A DNA stretch of 64,000 nucleotides from CAZKBP01 sp964551015 (GTDB lineage Bacteria > Bacteroidota > Bacteroidia > Cytophagales > Microscillaceae). Location: NCBI GenBank assembly GCA_964551015.1, contig CAZKBP010000010.1, positions 101,931 through 165,930 of the forward strand, given 5' to 3'. The notes below the pieces were generated by a model. That model saw nothing but the letters and a program-made list of their open reading frames with translations. It was not told the origin of the DNA and ran no database searches. Each line of letters begins with the position of its first letter. Within the stretch, counting starts at the first letter, position 1. This document shows, one piece after another, positions 17,337 through 26,705 of this stretch. A program made the translations under genes and the position numbers.

Positions 17337-17885
17337 ATGAACCACAAAGCACTTTTGACCAAAGCTCCTTTGTTGTTATCCATCTTAGCTCTCGCGATGG
17401 GTATCAAATGGATGTATCGGCAAGCCCCAGTTGATGATCTGCGCTGGATGCTGCATCCCACGCAATCTCTGGTTAGCCTTTTCACGGGTACTCATTTTGA
17501 ATTCGAGTCAGGGCTTGGTTACAAGAGTACAGACCAGAACGTTCTGATTGACCACAGTTGCGCGGGGCTTAATTTTTGGGCGATTGCTTTCTGTGCGGTT
17601 TCTTTTGGATTACTTTTCAAGCTGACTCGTCCCCTCCTACAATTTTCTTTTTTGCTCCTATTCTTTGTAATTTCCTTTGGACTGACCGTTCTGGTGAATA
17701 GTTTTCGCATCGTGAATGCTCTTTTTTTGCATCAAATTTTCTCAGAATCCAGCCCCAGTCAAGCAGCTACCATTCACGAAATGGAAGGCATTTTGATCTA
17801 TTTTTCTTTTCTATTGATTTTCTACTGGCTAGTAGAACGTTTTATGCAACGCTACTTACTTTCAGGCTATGAAAAGACTATTTAA
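17337..17885 (+). CDS. xrtK: Exosortase K (XrtK)
   Basis: This 182-residue polytopic membrane protein belongs to the exosortase/archaeosortase family of protein-sorting transpeptidases. The invariant triad is visible: Cys75 in DHSCAGLNF, Arg124 in VNSFRIVNA, and His147 in IHEMEGI. About five membrane helices surround these residues. In this family the cysteine is thought to cleave a short C-terminal tripartite signal of its target and transfer the target to an acceptor. The gene directly after it, overlapping by 17 bases, encodes a protein that ends with an MSEP-CTERM signal, the known partner of this exosortase type. That pairing fixes the assignment. It is shorter than EpsH-type exosortases, as expected for XrtK. 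The 170 bases upstream can form alternative RNA folds. Confidence 0.9.
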   Translation: MNHKALLTKAPLLLSILALAMGIKWMYRQAPVDDLRWMLHPTQSLVSLFTGTHFEFESGLGYKSTDQNVLIDHSCAGLNFWAIAFCAVSFGLLFKLTRPLLQFSFLLLFFVISFGLTVLVNSFRIVNALFLHQIFSESSPSQAATIHEMEGILIYFSFLLIFYWLVERFMQRYLLSGYEKTI

Positions 17886-20691
17886 TCCTTATTGGATTAT
17901 GGGCACCCTGACCGTGCCTCAGGTAATTTTATTTTTGCTCTACAGAGGAACCTATCAAATTATTGAGTCATTATTGACCGAGGAGAACTTGGGTTACTGG
18001 TGGGGTTATGGCAGTATTTTTATCACGCTGTGGGGATTAGTCACGCTGTATGCTGTTTTTTCGGTGGCAAGAGGCCATAAAATTCATCCAATTTACGCGG
18101 GGGCGGTACTTTTGATCTACATTCCCTTGTTGTATTTTTTCATGAGAGATAGTTCTCATATCCTGCCTTGGTCGGTTCCACGCTGGATGCTTTTCGAGGG
18201 AGACGTCATTAATTATGTATATACCTTCACGATGCCTGCTCTTTTGCATGCTTTGATGGTGCTGGTACTTTATTTTACCCCGAGAGATCAAGACCACAAA
18301 GCTTGGGTCAATTTCTGGGCAAGCTTGGCGGTGCCGGCCTTTTGGTATCTAGCTCTTTTGGTGCTGGTGCCGATATTAAATAATGCGGTGGGCGCGCAAT
18401 TCCTCGAGCATGTTTTTTCGCTATTGCAGATTTGTAGCGTGGTGATTTTTTTATTTTTACTGATTCGTTTTTTCTACATTCTGGTCAGCCGTTATGAATC
18501 TGGTTTCAAATATTTAAAACTAGCTGCACTGGTCTTGGTTTGTGTGATTTTTCCAGTTTTTGGCTTGTGGCTCAATGATGAGTTGGGTCGGCTTTTTGGA
18601 AATTTCTCAGAGATCATTTTTTACGTAGTTGCTGGGGTTAATGGCGTTTTACTTTGTTTGCCTAGCCCTGATAATTCCAGATTACGCCTGATGCTGTTCG
18701 GGGCAAGGGTGGCTACTTATCCTTATATTATTTATTTCTTTTTGGTGTTCTTGCCTTTTTTGCCTTTGTCTGTCTTAGCGATTATTGTCTACGGAGGAGG
18801 CTTTTTGATGCTTACTCCTTTGGCTGTGATGATTATTCAATCTTGGAAACTTGCCGATGATTATCAGTATTTGAAGGCAAAACAAGGCGTAATTTTGCCA
18901 ACTACCGTCTTTTTAGTGGCCTTAGTTTTATTGCCTGCTTTGGTTTTTGATAGCTATCGCAGAGACAAATTACATCTTGATGCGGCTTTGGACTATGTAT
19001 ACGAGCGAAATTATGAATTGAATCATGAACAAAGCATCCAAGCGGAGCGAGTACAGCGAACGCTAGAAAACATCAAAATCGCCAAGCAACCCGATGCAGG
19101 TTGGTTTGGCACGAAGCATAAGCCGTTTTTGAGTAGTTTTTACCAATGGTATGTATTAGAAAATTTAACACTTTCTGATACCAAAATTCAAACCCTAGAA
19201 AAGATTTTCCAAGGTTATACGGATCACAAAACGACCCTCAGACGCCGACGCGTTCCCCCTCCTAGCAATGATAGTATACAAATAGATAGCGTCTATGTAG
19301 TATCTTTTGAGGCTGACGATCAAGCATATACCCGCAGTTGGATTCATTTGGAAATCCAGAATCAATCTCAACAACAGGTCGAATTTCGTACTGCATTTGA
19401 GCTCCCCAATGGTTGCTACATCAGTGATTATTATCTGGATATTGAAGGGCGTCGGGAAAAAGGCTTACTGACCGAAAAGCGTGCCGCAAGATGGATTTAC
19501 AATCAAATTACCAGCTTTCGTCGCGACCCGGGGATACTTTTTTATGAAAATGGGAGACAAGTTCGTTTCCAAATCTTTCCCTTTCAGCCCCAAGAGAGAA
19601 GATTTACAGGCATGGAAATTTTGCATCGCACACCCCTCTCCTTAGAAATTGCGGGGCAAAAGATACAGCTAGGGGATAGTAGTTTGATTCCAAGTAAGAA
19701 AGAAATTTTTAAAGCTTCTCAGGCACATTTTATTCCCGCCTCCGCGATGGCTAAACTTCCGCAGGTAAAACGCCAGCCTTATTATCATTTTGTCTTGGAT
19801 GGTTCTCGTCTTGCAAAAAAAGAAGTACACGAGCAGATAAAAAGCATAGAATCTCTCTTAGCCAAAAAATTGATCTCTTCCGACCATCACCGTATCAGTT
19901 GGCTAAACCACCAGATGCAAACTTGGGAAATGAAAGAAAATTGGCAGGAGAAAATCACGGCGCAGCCCAAAACCGGTGGTTTTTTCTTGGAGTATGGCCT
20001 CAAAAGCATTTTACTAAATCACGACCAAAAACAGGTGAATACTTACCCGATTATCGTGGTACTCACAGACTCGCTCTCCCAAGCGGTCTTCACGGGAGAG
20101 TTAGCAGCGTTTGCCCAGATGAGTCCCGAAGGTGCTTATTTTTATGTACTCAACGGGCAAAGCCAATTGAATCAGTATTCTTTTTTGGAAAATCCTTTGC
20201 AAGTACGCCAAGAAAATATGGCTGAAATTTCTAGCCCTTCGGTCTATGCTTATCCTGATGCCAAAAACCCACAGGCCTATTTTAGCCTTCAAAATGGGCA
20301 ATCTGTGGTCTATGTTCCCGATTTACAAGAAGATTTCTCGGAGGTAAAGCTCAAGGATAAAACTTGGCAGAATGCGCTCCTTCTGGACGCTATGCACCAA
20401 CAATTGACTTTTTACCCAGAAAAAAATGCCTTTTCTTGGCTTCCTTTGGTACAAAATAGCTTCCGCACCCAAGTGATGAGTCCTGAAACTGCGTACATCG
20501 TCGTGGAAACCGAGGCACAAAAACAAGCCTTATTGGCTAAACAAAAACAAATCTTAGCGGCCAAAAAGACCTTAGATGCTGGCGAGGAAACGATCCGTAT
20601 GAGTGAGCCTGCCTTCTGGTGGGGAGTTTTAGGTTTGTTAATATGGTTAGCTTATCGACGGTTCAAAGGAGTACTTTTAAAACAGACTTAG
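17869..20691 (+). CDS. MSEP-CTERM sorting-domain protein with VIT domain, XrtK substrate
   Basis: This 940-residue protein is the dedicated target of the exosortase encoded just upstream. The N-terminal about 370 residues contain ten or more membrane helices. A VIT-like domain follows (about 485-610), including AFELPNGCYISDYYL and LTEKRAARWIYNQI, motifs seen in inter-alpha-trypsin-like proteins. Next is a periplasmic or extracellular region with a von Willebrand-like strand (IIVVLTDS near 730). The C-terminus is tripartite: the signature MSEP at 911-914, a hydrophobic helix (AFWWGVLGLLIWLAY), and a basic tail (RRFKGVLLKQT). The start overlaps the end of xrtK by 17 bases, so translation is probably coupled. 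What the processed protein does is not known. Its stop codon overlaps the end of the convergent MFS gene. Confidence 0.9.
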   Translation: MKRLFNPYWIMGTLTVPQVILFLLYRGTYQIIESLLTEENLGYWWGYGSIFITLWGLVTLYAVFSVARGHKIHPIYAGAVLLIYIPLLYFFMRDSSHILPWSVPRWMLFEGDVINYVYTFTMPALLHALMVLVLYFTPRDQDHKAWVNFWASLAVPAFWYLALLVLVPILNNAVGAQFLEHVFSLLQICSVVIFLFLLIRFFYILVSRYESGFKYLKLAALVLVCVIFPVFGLWLNDELGRLFGNFSEIIFYVVAGVNGVLLCLPSPDNSRLRLMLFGARVATYPYIIYFFLVFLPFLPLSVLAIIVYGGGFLMLTPLAVMIIQSWKLADDYQYLKAKQGVILPTTVFLVALVLLPALVFDSYRRDKLHLDAALDYVYERNYELNHEQSIQAERVQRTLENIKIAKQPDAGWFGTKHKPFLSSFYQWYVLENLTLSDTKIQTLEKIFQGYTDHKTTLRRRRVPPPSNDSIQIDSVYVVSFEADDQAYTRSWIHLEIQNQSQQQVEFRTAFELPNGCYISDYYLDIEGRREKGLLTEKRAARWIYNQITSFRRDPGILFYENGRQVRFQIFPFQPQERRFTGMEILHRTPLSLEIAGQKIQLGDSSLIPSKKEIFKASQAHFIPASAMAKLPQVKRQPYYHFVLDGSRLAKKEVHEQIKSIESLLAKKLISSDHHRISWLNHQMQTWEMKENWQEKITAQPKTGGFFLEYGLKSILLNHDQKQVNTYPIIVVLTDSLSQAVFTGELAAFAQMSPEGAYFYVLNGQSQLNQYSFLENPLQVRQENMAEISSPSVYAYPDAKNPQAYFSLQNGQSVVYVPDLQEDFSEVKLKDKTWQNALLLDAMHQQLTFYPEKNAFSWLPLVQNSFRTQVMSPETAYIVVETEAQKQALLAKQKQILAAKKTLDAGEETIRMSEPAFWWGVLGLLIWLAYRRFKGVLLKQT

Positions 20692-21872
20692 GACTCGACT
20701 TTGGCGCGGCTAAAATTCAGGCTTCCCAGCACAAAACCACCTGCCATCAGTAACAAGATGGAACCATAAAGCGCAAAAGAAAAAGAAAGCGAGCCACTCA
20801 AATCTACGGCGAGCTTGCTTACCAAGGGAGAGGCAAATTGCCCTACGAAGACGAAAGTAGTCAAAGTTCCCAAAATTCTTCCTCTTAGCTGAGCGGGGGC
20901 GGTGTTCATCAGGCAAAGCGCGTGGTTTGGCCCAATCATACCAATCCCTAAGCCATTAATGACCAAACCCATAATCACCATTGGATAAGTATTGGCTTGG
21001 GAAATAATCATAAAGCCCGTACCCATCGCCAAGAAGCAGAGACTGTACATCGCGTTGAAGTTGAAATAACTCTTGATGGTACTGTAAGCCAAAGCGGCTA
21101 TTGCCCCGGCCATCATCGCGGTACCAATCGAGATTCCCACCAGAGCATCCCTCACCCCAATGACTTCTTTGAGGTAGAAAGGAATCGTGACGGGCACCAT
21201 ATAAAACAGAGTCATTCCCATGAAAGCAATGATGTAGACAAAGCGCACCCAACTTTTATCATAATCTAGATTGGGTTTGATGCCACTTTCTCGCTCCTCT
21301 CGGTCAATATCTGGTTCATACAAAAAGTAGATTGCCAAAGGCAATACCGCAAAAGAGAAGAGATAAATCAAAAATGGTTCTCGCCAGCTTAGCTCGGCTA
21401 ATACCCCCGCGAAGCTCACGAAAAAAACACCACCAAAAGCCACGAAAGACCCTCTTAGCCCTACAAATTGATTTCGTTCTTTTCCTTCAAAATAATCAGC
21501 CGTCAGGGTATTGGTAATGGTCATGATGCCCGCCACGGCCAAACCTAAGACGGCTCGGCTGGCCAGGAGCAGATAAATATTACTAATGTAAAACCCCGCC
21601 GTCCCTGCCAGACCATAAATGACCAAAGAGAGAATGAGCACTTGCTTTCTCCCGAATTTATCCACAATATAACCCACCACGGGTGCCCCACCAGCGATAA
21701 AAATCCCGGGCATGGTGAGTACTAATTGCGTCAGAAGCTCGGCTTGAGGAATATGGGCAAAGGCCTCCTTGATACGAGGCAAGGAAGGAGCGATGATGGC
21801 TCCGGCCATAATGGTCATACTGCTGACGAGGAGCAAGGTGATTTTGATCCAAATTTTGGGTTTTGTAGGCAC
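20688..21872 (-). CDS. MFS transporter, drug/metabolite exporter type
   Basis: This 394-residue protein has 12 predicted membrane helices in two halves of six. The family signature after helix 2 is present (GYIVDKFGRKQVL, near residue 67). The helix 5 region (GSFVAFGGVFFVSFAGVLAE) resembles the antiporter motif of DHA1 exporters. It is likely a proton-driven efflux system in the inner membrane; the substrate cannot be read from the sequence. The end overlaps the end of the MSEP-CTERM gene by four bases on the opposite strand. No regulator is adjacent. Confidence 0.85.
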   Translation of the reverse strand: MPTKPKIWIKITLLLVSSMTIMAGAIIAPSLPRIKEAFAHIPQAELLTQLVLTMPGIFIAGGAPVVGYIVDKFGRKQVLILSLVIYGLAGTAGFYISNIYLLLASRAVLGLAVAGIMTITNTLTADYFEGKERNQFVGLRGSFVAFGGVFFVSFAGVLAELSWREPFLIYLFSFAVLPLAIYFLYEPDIDREERESGIKPNLDYDKSWVRFVYIIAFMGMTLFYMVPVTIPFYLKEVIGVRDALVGISIGTAMMAGAIAALAYSTIKSYFNFNAMYSLCFLAMGTGFMIISQANTYPMVIMGLVINGLGIGMIGPNHALCLMNTAPAQLRGRILGTLTTFVFVGQFASPLVSKLAVDLSGSLSFSFALYGSILLLMAGGFVLGSLNFSRAKVES

Positions 21873-21965
21873 ATTAGTGGGGTTAAGTTGGAAAAGCAGC
21901 GTACAAATCTTTCACGAGAGATGCGCTACTGTCAGATTTTAGCAACAAGCTAAGTGAAGAAGTAG

Positions 21966-21998
21966 TTTCCCCACTTTAATGTTTACAAAAGTGGGGGA
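21966..21998 (-). terminator. Stem-loop after the TMEM175-like gene
   Basis: TTTCCCCACTTT (21966-21977) pairs with AAAGTGGGGGAA (21988-21999 region) with one bulged G. It lies just past the stop codon of the gene at 22005. There is no T run, so termination is uncertain. Confidence 0.4.
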
Positions 21999-22004
21999 AT
22001 ATCT

Positions 22005-22634
22005 CTACCAGAGAATTCTTTTTTGCTCGTCTTCTTCCTTTTCCAGAGGTAAAATGAAAAATAATGGAATCGCGATATACAAAAAGAAAGGTACAGAGGG
22101 ATGAATAAATCCACTGGCTATCGCTACGAGATACAACAAAGGGCCGAAAATAAAATATTTTTTGCTGAGTTTTCCCTGCATGCGCAGGGCGTATTGCTCA
22201 TTGAGCAGTTCTTCTCTGCGTGTAATGTAAAAACGCATTCCATAAAAAGTCAAACTGGCCAAGAACATGATGACGCCAAAGCTCATCACCGCCAGCTTAT
22301 TATTCGGATATCCTCCCATCAGTGCCGTCGGAAAAGGGATAAAAGAAACAAACAATAGAAATAGCATATTCAGCCAGAGCAATCCATTATCAATGGTCCG
22401 AATCCGACCGAAGAAGCGATGATGGTTCACCCAAAAAACGCCAACCATCAAAAAGCTGATGACCCAACTCAAGAATTTAGGCCACAGTTCGAGCAGGGCA
22501 CGCACTAGCTCCTTTTCTGCCACAGCAGGCACTCTTAATTCTAGTACCAACAAAGTAATGATAATTGCAAATACTCCATCACTAAACGCCTCGACACGTC
22601 CTTTGCCCAGCGTATCTGTATAAAACCACTTCAT
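22005..22634 (-). CDS. TMEM175-family (DUF1211) potassium channel-like protein
   Basis: This 209-residue membrane protein carries the family hallmark RVEAFSDGVFAIIIT in helix 1 (residues about 13-27), where the RxxxFSD residues build the pore constriction in the bacterial and lysosomal TMEM175 channels. Six membrane helices can be drawn, the length of a single bacterial repeat unit, which assembles as a tetramer in known structures. A conserved-looking WVNHHRFF follows helix 3. The C-terminus is short and charged. It is monocistronic, about 150 bases from the next minus-strand gene. Confidence 0.88.
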   Translation of the reverse strand: MKWFYTDTLGKGRVEAFSDGVFAIIITLLVLELRVPAVAEKELVRALLELWPKFLSWVISFLMVGVFWVNHHRFFGRIRTIDNGLLWLNMLFLLFVSFIPFPTALMGGYPNNKLAVMSFGVIMFLASLTFYGMRFYITRREELLNEQYALRMQGKLSKKYFIFGPLLYLVAIASGFIHPSVPFFLYIAIPLFFILPLEKEEDEQKRILW

Positions 22635-22783
22635 AGATTGTGTAATGTTTGTTGATGCGAAATTAAAAGGCTGGGAGAAAAAATAGGAGTTTAGATAAGA
22701 AATCTTTTTTAATATAAAATGATCCTAAGCGGGGAAAAACAACAGAAATTGTGCTTTGGCAATGGATAACAAATCAGCGAGCA

Positions 22784-23302
22784 CTACTGGATGGCTTCTT
22801 TCACTGTTTCTAAATCAATTTCCTCGTAGCTAAGAGTTTGCTGGCCTTGGTGATCTTTGCTGAAATCTTCGGCGGCCTCACGAGTGGCGTGCGGAACCAA
22901 ATCTTTGCCCATTGGGCCGGTTATATTGCTTCCGATCACAAAAAATGCTTCGCGCGCGGGAATTTTCTTGGTTTCGTAGTAATCAGTTACTTCTAGCGTA
23001 GTAATATTCCGAGGGCTTGTTTCTGGATCGAGTATATACAGAAAAGTACAGCGAGGGGAATCAAACCATTGTTCCCCTTTTTCGGAAACAAGACGAGTAT
23101 TCCATTTAGGAAATTGATCTGCAGGCATACCACAGAAGGGACAATCATAATCAGCAACTGGTTCGTTCGTGGCTTCCCCCGTAGTCGTATCAGCAGACTC
23201 GTTGGAGGTTTGAGAATCTGTCTCGGTGCTACAGCTTGATGCAACACTCGCTAGAAATAGGATGATCAAAAAAGAAAGGAACTGCTTTGGGTTCATAGTC
23301 AA
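22784..23302 (-). CDS. NosL-family copper-binding lipoprotein
   Basis: This 172-residue protein begins with a lipoprotein signal (hydrophobic 11-21, lipobox VASSC, Cys24), followed by a Ser/Thr/Glu-rich linker. The folded part starts with YDCPFCGMPADQFP, in which CxxCGM is the NosL metal-binding signature. It goes on with WFDSPRCTFLYIL and VIGSNITGPMGKDLVPH, also typical. NosL delivers Cu(I) to nitrous oxide reductase in nos clusters. No nosZDFY genes lie nearby in this window, so here it may serve another copper enzyme or act from a distance. The ATG at 23302 gives MTMNPKQ; the second Met is an equally good start. Confidence 0.85.
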   Translation of the reverse strand: MTMNPKQFLSFLIILFLASVASSCSTETDSQTSNESADTTTGEATNEPVADYDCPFCGMPADQFPKWNTRLVSEKGEQWFDSPRCTFLYILDPETSPRNITTLEVTDYYETKKIPAREAFFVIGSNITGPMGKDLVPHATREAAEDFSKDHQGQQTLSYEEIDLETVKEAIQ

Positions 23303-23377
23303 CTGTTAATGACAAACAGCTTAAAAGTAAAACATTTTTTAATAGGATAAAAATTTCATCAGCCCAAAGAAGTAGTT

Positions 23378-23752
23378 TTACTCAGACAAGCGAGTGAGAA
23401 TGGTCTTAGATTCTAACTTTGACTCATAAACCTTAAACATTATTAAGAAAAACAGAGCCAAGAACACCGAAATAGAAACCATGACCATGGCTGTGATCTC
23501 GAAAGAAGTCCACCAGAAGTCGGGCTGCTGGAGATTCATACTCCTGAACACGACGTATTCTAGTGTAATGAAAACCAACACATTGACCAAAAAGGTAATA
23601 CCACCTGCGCTTATCATAAATAAATCTTTGGGATGGATATAGACCTTCCAAAAAGATTTTCTTTCTTTTTCTGTTTCCAATCTTAGCTGGCCATTGGCAT
23701 CAATTGTCAAATGGCGGGATATTTTGGGGCGCGTATGGCTTTTCATCATCAA
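23378..23752 (-). CDS. Small membrane protein of unknown function
   Basis: This 124-residue protein has two membrane helices (about 47-70, GGITFLVNVLVFITLEYVVF, and 86-110, ITAMVMVSISVFLALFFLIM). A basic 40-residue N-terminus with a short beta-like segment (LRLETEKERKSFWKVYI) precedes them, and a short charged tail follows. No family was recognised. It lies 75 bases upstream of the NosL gene on the same strand and may be cotranscribed. Confidence 0.6.
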   Translation of the reverse strand: MMMKSHTRPKISRHLTIDANGQLRLETEKERKSFWKVYIHPKDLFMISAGGITFLVNVLVFITLEYVVFRSMNLQQPDFWWTSFEITAMVMVSISVFLALFFLIMFKVYESKLESKTILTRLSE

Positions 23753-23923
23753 GGATTATCTTTATAAGTACTTTATAAAAAAGCAATGAACGCTTCAAAA
23801 TGTTTCATTTTTTTCTAAAAAAATTAAACAAAATTTCCCTTAAGGAGAGGCTCTAAATACAGATCCCTGATTCAATGTATTGGCTTCGTTTTTTTATTTT
23901 CGGGAAATGCCAGCGGATTTGGT

Positions 23924-23931
23924 TATCTTTG
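23924..23931 (+). promoter_or_regulatory. Promoter -7 box before the TPM protein
   Basis: TATCTTTG at 23924-23931 matches TAnnTTTG. It lies 48 bases before the ATG at 23979. The -33 region is weak (TTTTCGGG). The position supports the ATG rather than the TTG at 23961, though both remain possible. Confidence 0.5.
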
Positions 23932-23978
23932 TTAGAAAAGTTTTGAAGGCCAAATAATTTTTGATTTCAATCTACTGC

Positions 23979-25409
23979 ATGCATCCTTTTCGCCTACTCT
24001 TTTACATTTTTATTTTTTGTGTAAGTAACATTTTGGCACTTGGCTGGATGGCATTAAGTGCCCAAACCATCCCATCGCCTCCCGCTCCCTCCCGTGCTGT
24101 AAACGACTATGTAAATTGGCTCACAGATGCCGAAGCAGGACGCTTGGAGAGAAAGCTCAGAGCGTATCACGATACCACTTCTACTCAGATCGTGGTCGTA
24201 TTAATCCCTTCCTTAGATGGCCTGAGCATAGAAGATTACAGCGTGGCACTGGCTCAAAAATGGGGCATCGGTCAGCGAGGAAAAGACAATGGCCTGTTGA
24301 TTTTAGCCAGCCAACAAGAAAGATTGACTCGCATCGAGGTGGGCTATGGCCTAGAGGGCTACCTCACCGATTTGACTTGTAACCAAATTATTGAGAAGTT
24401 CCTCATTCCTCATTTTAGAAAGGAAAATTACTACCAAGGCTTAGACCAAGCCATCGACCGAGTCATTTTACGATTAGAAGGAAGTTTTAAAGCAGACCAG
24501 CGCAAGGCTTCCTCAGGGCCAAGTCTGACGACTTTCATCCTGATTTTAGTCGTATTTGTGGTTTTGGTAATTTTACTCGTAGTCGTCATCACGTTGTATC
24601 AGCGAAAAGAAGAGCCACGTACTTACGAGAGCGAATTTTCAGAAGATTTTAGTGCTACTTACGGGAGTGAAGGCTTTGAGGAAGAAATCTTTATCCCTAA
24701 ACCCAGCGATACGCAACTCAAGATTCTCTCTGGTTTTTTGTATGAAAATCATTATTTTGAAGACCCTGCCTTTGCCGCCGAAGACCGAGCCAAAGCCCAA
24801 GCTTACGTAGAAGCCGAATTACGCTACTTTGCCAATCAGCATCAAAACGAGCTGACCCCAGCCGATCAAGCTCGCCTGACTACCGCAGAACGCTACTTTG
24901 ATAAGTTGCTCAAAGATCCTAGCTTGCTGATGTCTTGCGACTATACCTATGTAAGTTCTTATATAGATAATTTCATGCAAGATAACAGCCTCTGGGAGAG
25001 GTATCGTGATGAATTTAGCATAGAAAGCATCATTAGCACCCAAGCAAAATTCCAGACCAAGTATGAAAAGTTACGAAGAGACATTCATTTTTCGGAAAAG
25101 AATATCCTAGACTTTTATTTGCATTTTGTTCGCAAACTGGAGCACCAACCTGCTTTCTTTTTAAGTTATCCTCCTCAGAAAAAAACAAAGCCAGTTTTTC
25201 CCGTGGAATCCCATCCATCTTCTTATCCTGCTAGTACTAGCCAAGACTCTTCCAAAGATCATAAGCCAAAATTAGATCATCCTCGCAACTCTGACAGTTT
25301 TCGCTCCAAGCATCGCCGCAAAAAAAAGACTTACAAAAACTCCAAAGGTCAGCCCTATCAATACGGTGGAGGCTCTTTCGGAGGAGGAGGAGCCACGGGT
25401 AGCTGGTGA
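23979..25409 (+). CDS. Exported TPM-domain protein with membrane helix and Gly-rich tail
   Basis: From the ATG at 23979 the protein has 476 residues. A signal peptide covers 1-28 (ending LSAQT). The TPM domain spans about 40-165 and carries its usual motifs (VNDYVNWLTDAEAGRLE, STQIVVVLIPSLDG, WGIGQRGKDNGLLIL, RIEVGYGLEGYLTD). A membrane helix follows (about 183-203, TFILILVVFVVLVILLVVVI). A cytoplasmic helical region comes next (about 230-390), then a basic tail ending GGGSFGGGGATGSW, as in many YgcG-like proteins. TPM proteins have been tied to photosystem repair, phosphatase activity and membrane stress, so the role here is open. The frame also opens at TTG 23961, giving six more residues. 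It converges with the flavin oxidoreductase gene. Confidence 0.85.
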   Translation: MHPFRLLFYIFIFCVSNILALGWMALSAQTIPSPPAPSRAVNDYVNWLTDAEAGRLERKLRAYHDTTSTQIVVVLIPSLDGLSIEDYSVALAQKWGIGQRGKDNGLLILASQQERLTRIEVGYGLEGYLTDLTCNQIIEKFLIPHFRKENYYQGLDQAIDRVILRLEGSFKADQRKASSGPSLTTFILILVVFVVLVILLVVVITLYQRKEEPRTYESEFSEDFSATYGSEGFEEEIFIPKPSDTQLKILSGFLYENHYFEDPAFAAEDRAKAQAYVEAELRYFANQHQNELTPADQARLTTAERYFDKLLKDPSLLMSCDYTYVSSYIDNFMQDNSLWERYRDEFSIESIISTQAKFQTKYEKLRRDIHFSEKNILDFYLHFVRKLEHQPAFFLSYPPQKKTKPVFPVESHPSSYPASTSQDSSKDHKPKLDHPRNSDSFRSKHRRKKKTYKNSKGQPYQYGGGSFGGGGATGSW

Positions 25410-25440
25410 TAAGATAAATGAGAAATCAATCCCGCCAGAC

Positions 25441-26592
25441 CTAAGAAGTAGAAACCTGAAGGTGAGGCTTGTAACTGGCTTCTATGTGTCGAGCAACTTC
25501 TTTTGATCCTAAACGAATATTTCTTAAAATACCTCCACTACTTAGTTGGAATCCCAAAAAATACAGGCCGGGATAAGCATCAAACCAACGCTGACGGGGA
25601 TGGCCGAGATCGTTGTAAATATTCTCTACCCCTTCTAAAAAATCTGTTAGCCGAGAGCGATAGCCCGTGGCTAAAATGACACTGTCAAAAGCTTTCTCTT
25701 GCCCATCCTTAAAATAAACTCCCTGGGTGGTAAAATGATCTACCTCGTGGACAACCTTGATGTGCCCCGCTTTGATCGCATCTAACGTACCAATATCTAC
25801 CACTGGAATACGGCCAAATCTTCGAATTTCTACCGATGCGGGATATTCCGGGGTTTCAATCCCATAAGGGCTTAGATCACCCACGGTAATCTTACGCAAA
25901 GTCTTGGCAATGGCATCCGAAATAAAATTGGGTAATTTACTTAAAAAGATCGCCGTAGATTGGGTAGGACGTCCCTTGAAATCACGTGGCACAAAATTGA
26001 CCGGTCGGCGGATGGAAATAAAAGGCTTGGCACCGTGTTCGTGCAAATCTAAGGCAATTTCAGCTCCGGTATTACCAATACCAATGACCAGTACCTGTTG
26101 CCCTTGGTAAGAACTTCCATTTTTATAATCACGACTGTGCAGAAGCGTCCCCTCGTACTTCTCTTGGCGGGGCCACTCAGGGCAATGAGGAACTCGATTG
26201 TAGCCTGTGGCTAAAATCACATTGCGCGTATGAAAGCTTTGTTTTTGGGTTTTTACTTCCCAGCTTCCTCCCAAATCACGAATATTTTGTACCTCTTGGC
26301 CAAAAGAAACGGATATTTCCATCTCTAGCGCATATAGCTCCAGATACTGAATAAACTGCTCTTTGGAAACATATTGGGGGAAATTTTCAGGAAAAGGAAG
26401 GTGAGGCAGATTAGAATGTTCCTTGACTGTATGCAGGTGCAAACGGTCGTAATGATCGTGCCAAGCTTGCCCTACTTGATGACTCTTCTCTATGATCGTG
26501 AAAGGAATACCCTTTTTTCTGAGCTGACCCGCCATGGCTAAACCCGCCGGCCCCGCTCCGATAATAAGATTTTCAATAATGGATTGATTCAT
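25441..26592 (-). CDS. FAD/NAD(P)-dependent monooxygenase-like oxidoreductase
   Basis: This 383-residue cytoplasmic protein has two Rossmann folds. The FAD site is GAGPAGLAMAG (about 12-22) and the NAD(P) site is VIGIGNTGAEIA (about 170-181). ATGYNR and ATGYRS mark the two family ATG motifs near 130 and 328. The length and motif spacing fit flavin-containing monooxygenases of the CzcO/YUCCA type, which oxygenate nitrogen, sulfur or carbonyl compounds. No substrate can be assigned. It is divergent from alkA with 113 bases between the two starts, and convergent with the TPM gene. Confidence 0.85.
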   Translation of the reverse strand: MNQSIIENLIIGAGPAGLAMAGQLRKKGIPFTIIEKSHQVGQAWHDHYDRLHLHTVKEHSNLPHLPFPENFPQYVSKEQFIQYLELYALEMEISVSFGQEVQNIRDLGGSWEVKTQKQSFHTRNVILATGYNRVPHCPEWPRQEKYEGTLLHSRDYKNGSSYQGQQVLVIGIGNTGAEIALDLHEHGAKPFISIRRPVNFVPRDFKGRPTQSTAIFLSKLPNFISDAIAKTLRKITVGDLSPYGIETPEYPASVEIRRFGRIPVVDIGTLDAIKAGHIKVVHEVDHFTTQGVYFKDGQEKAFDSVILATGYRSRLTDFLEGVENIYNDLGHPRQRWFDAYPGLYFLGFQLSSGGILRNIRLGSKEVARHIEASYKPHLQVSTS

Positions 26593-26705
26593 GGAACCTA
26601 TGCCTCCGTATGTGTAATTTTGTAATAAAATTAATCTACAAATTGTTTTTTAATTTACCAGAGATTAGCCTCTGATTTATCGCCAATTTTTTACAAATCC
26701 AAGTT

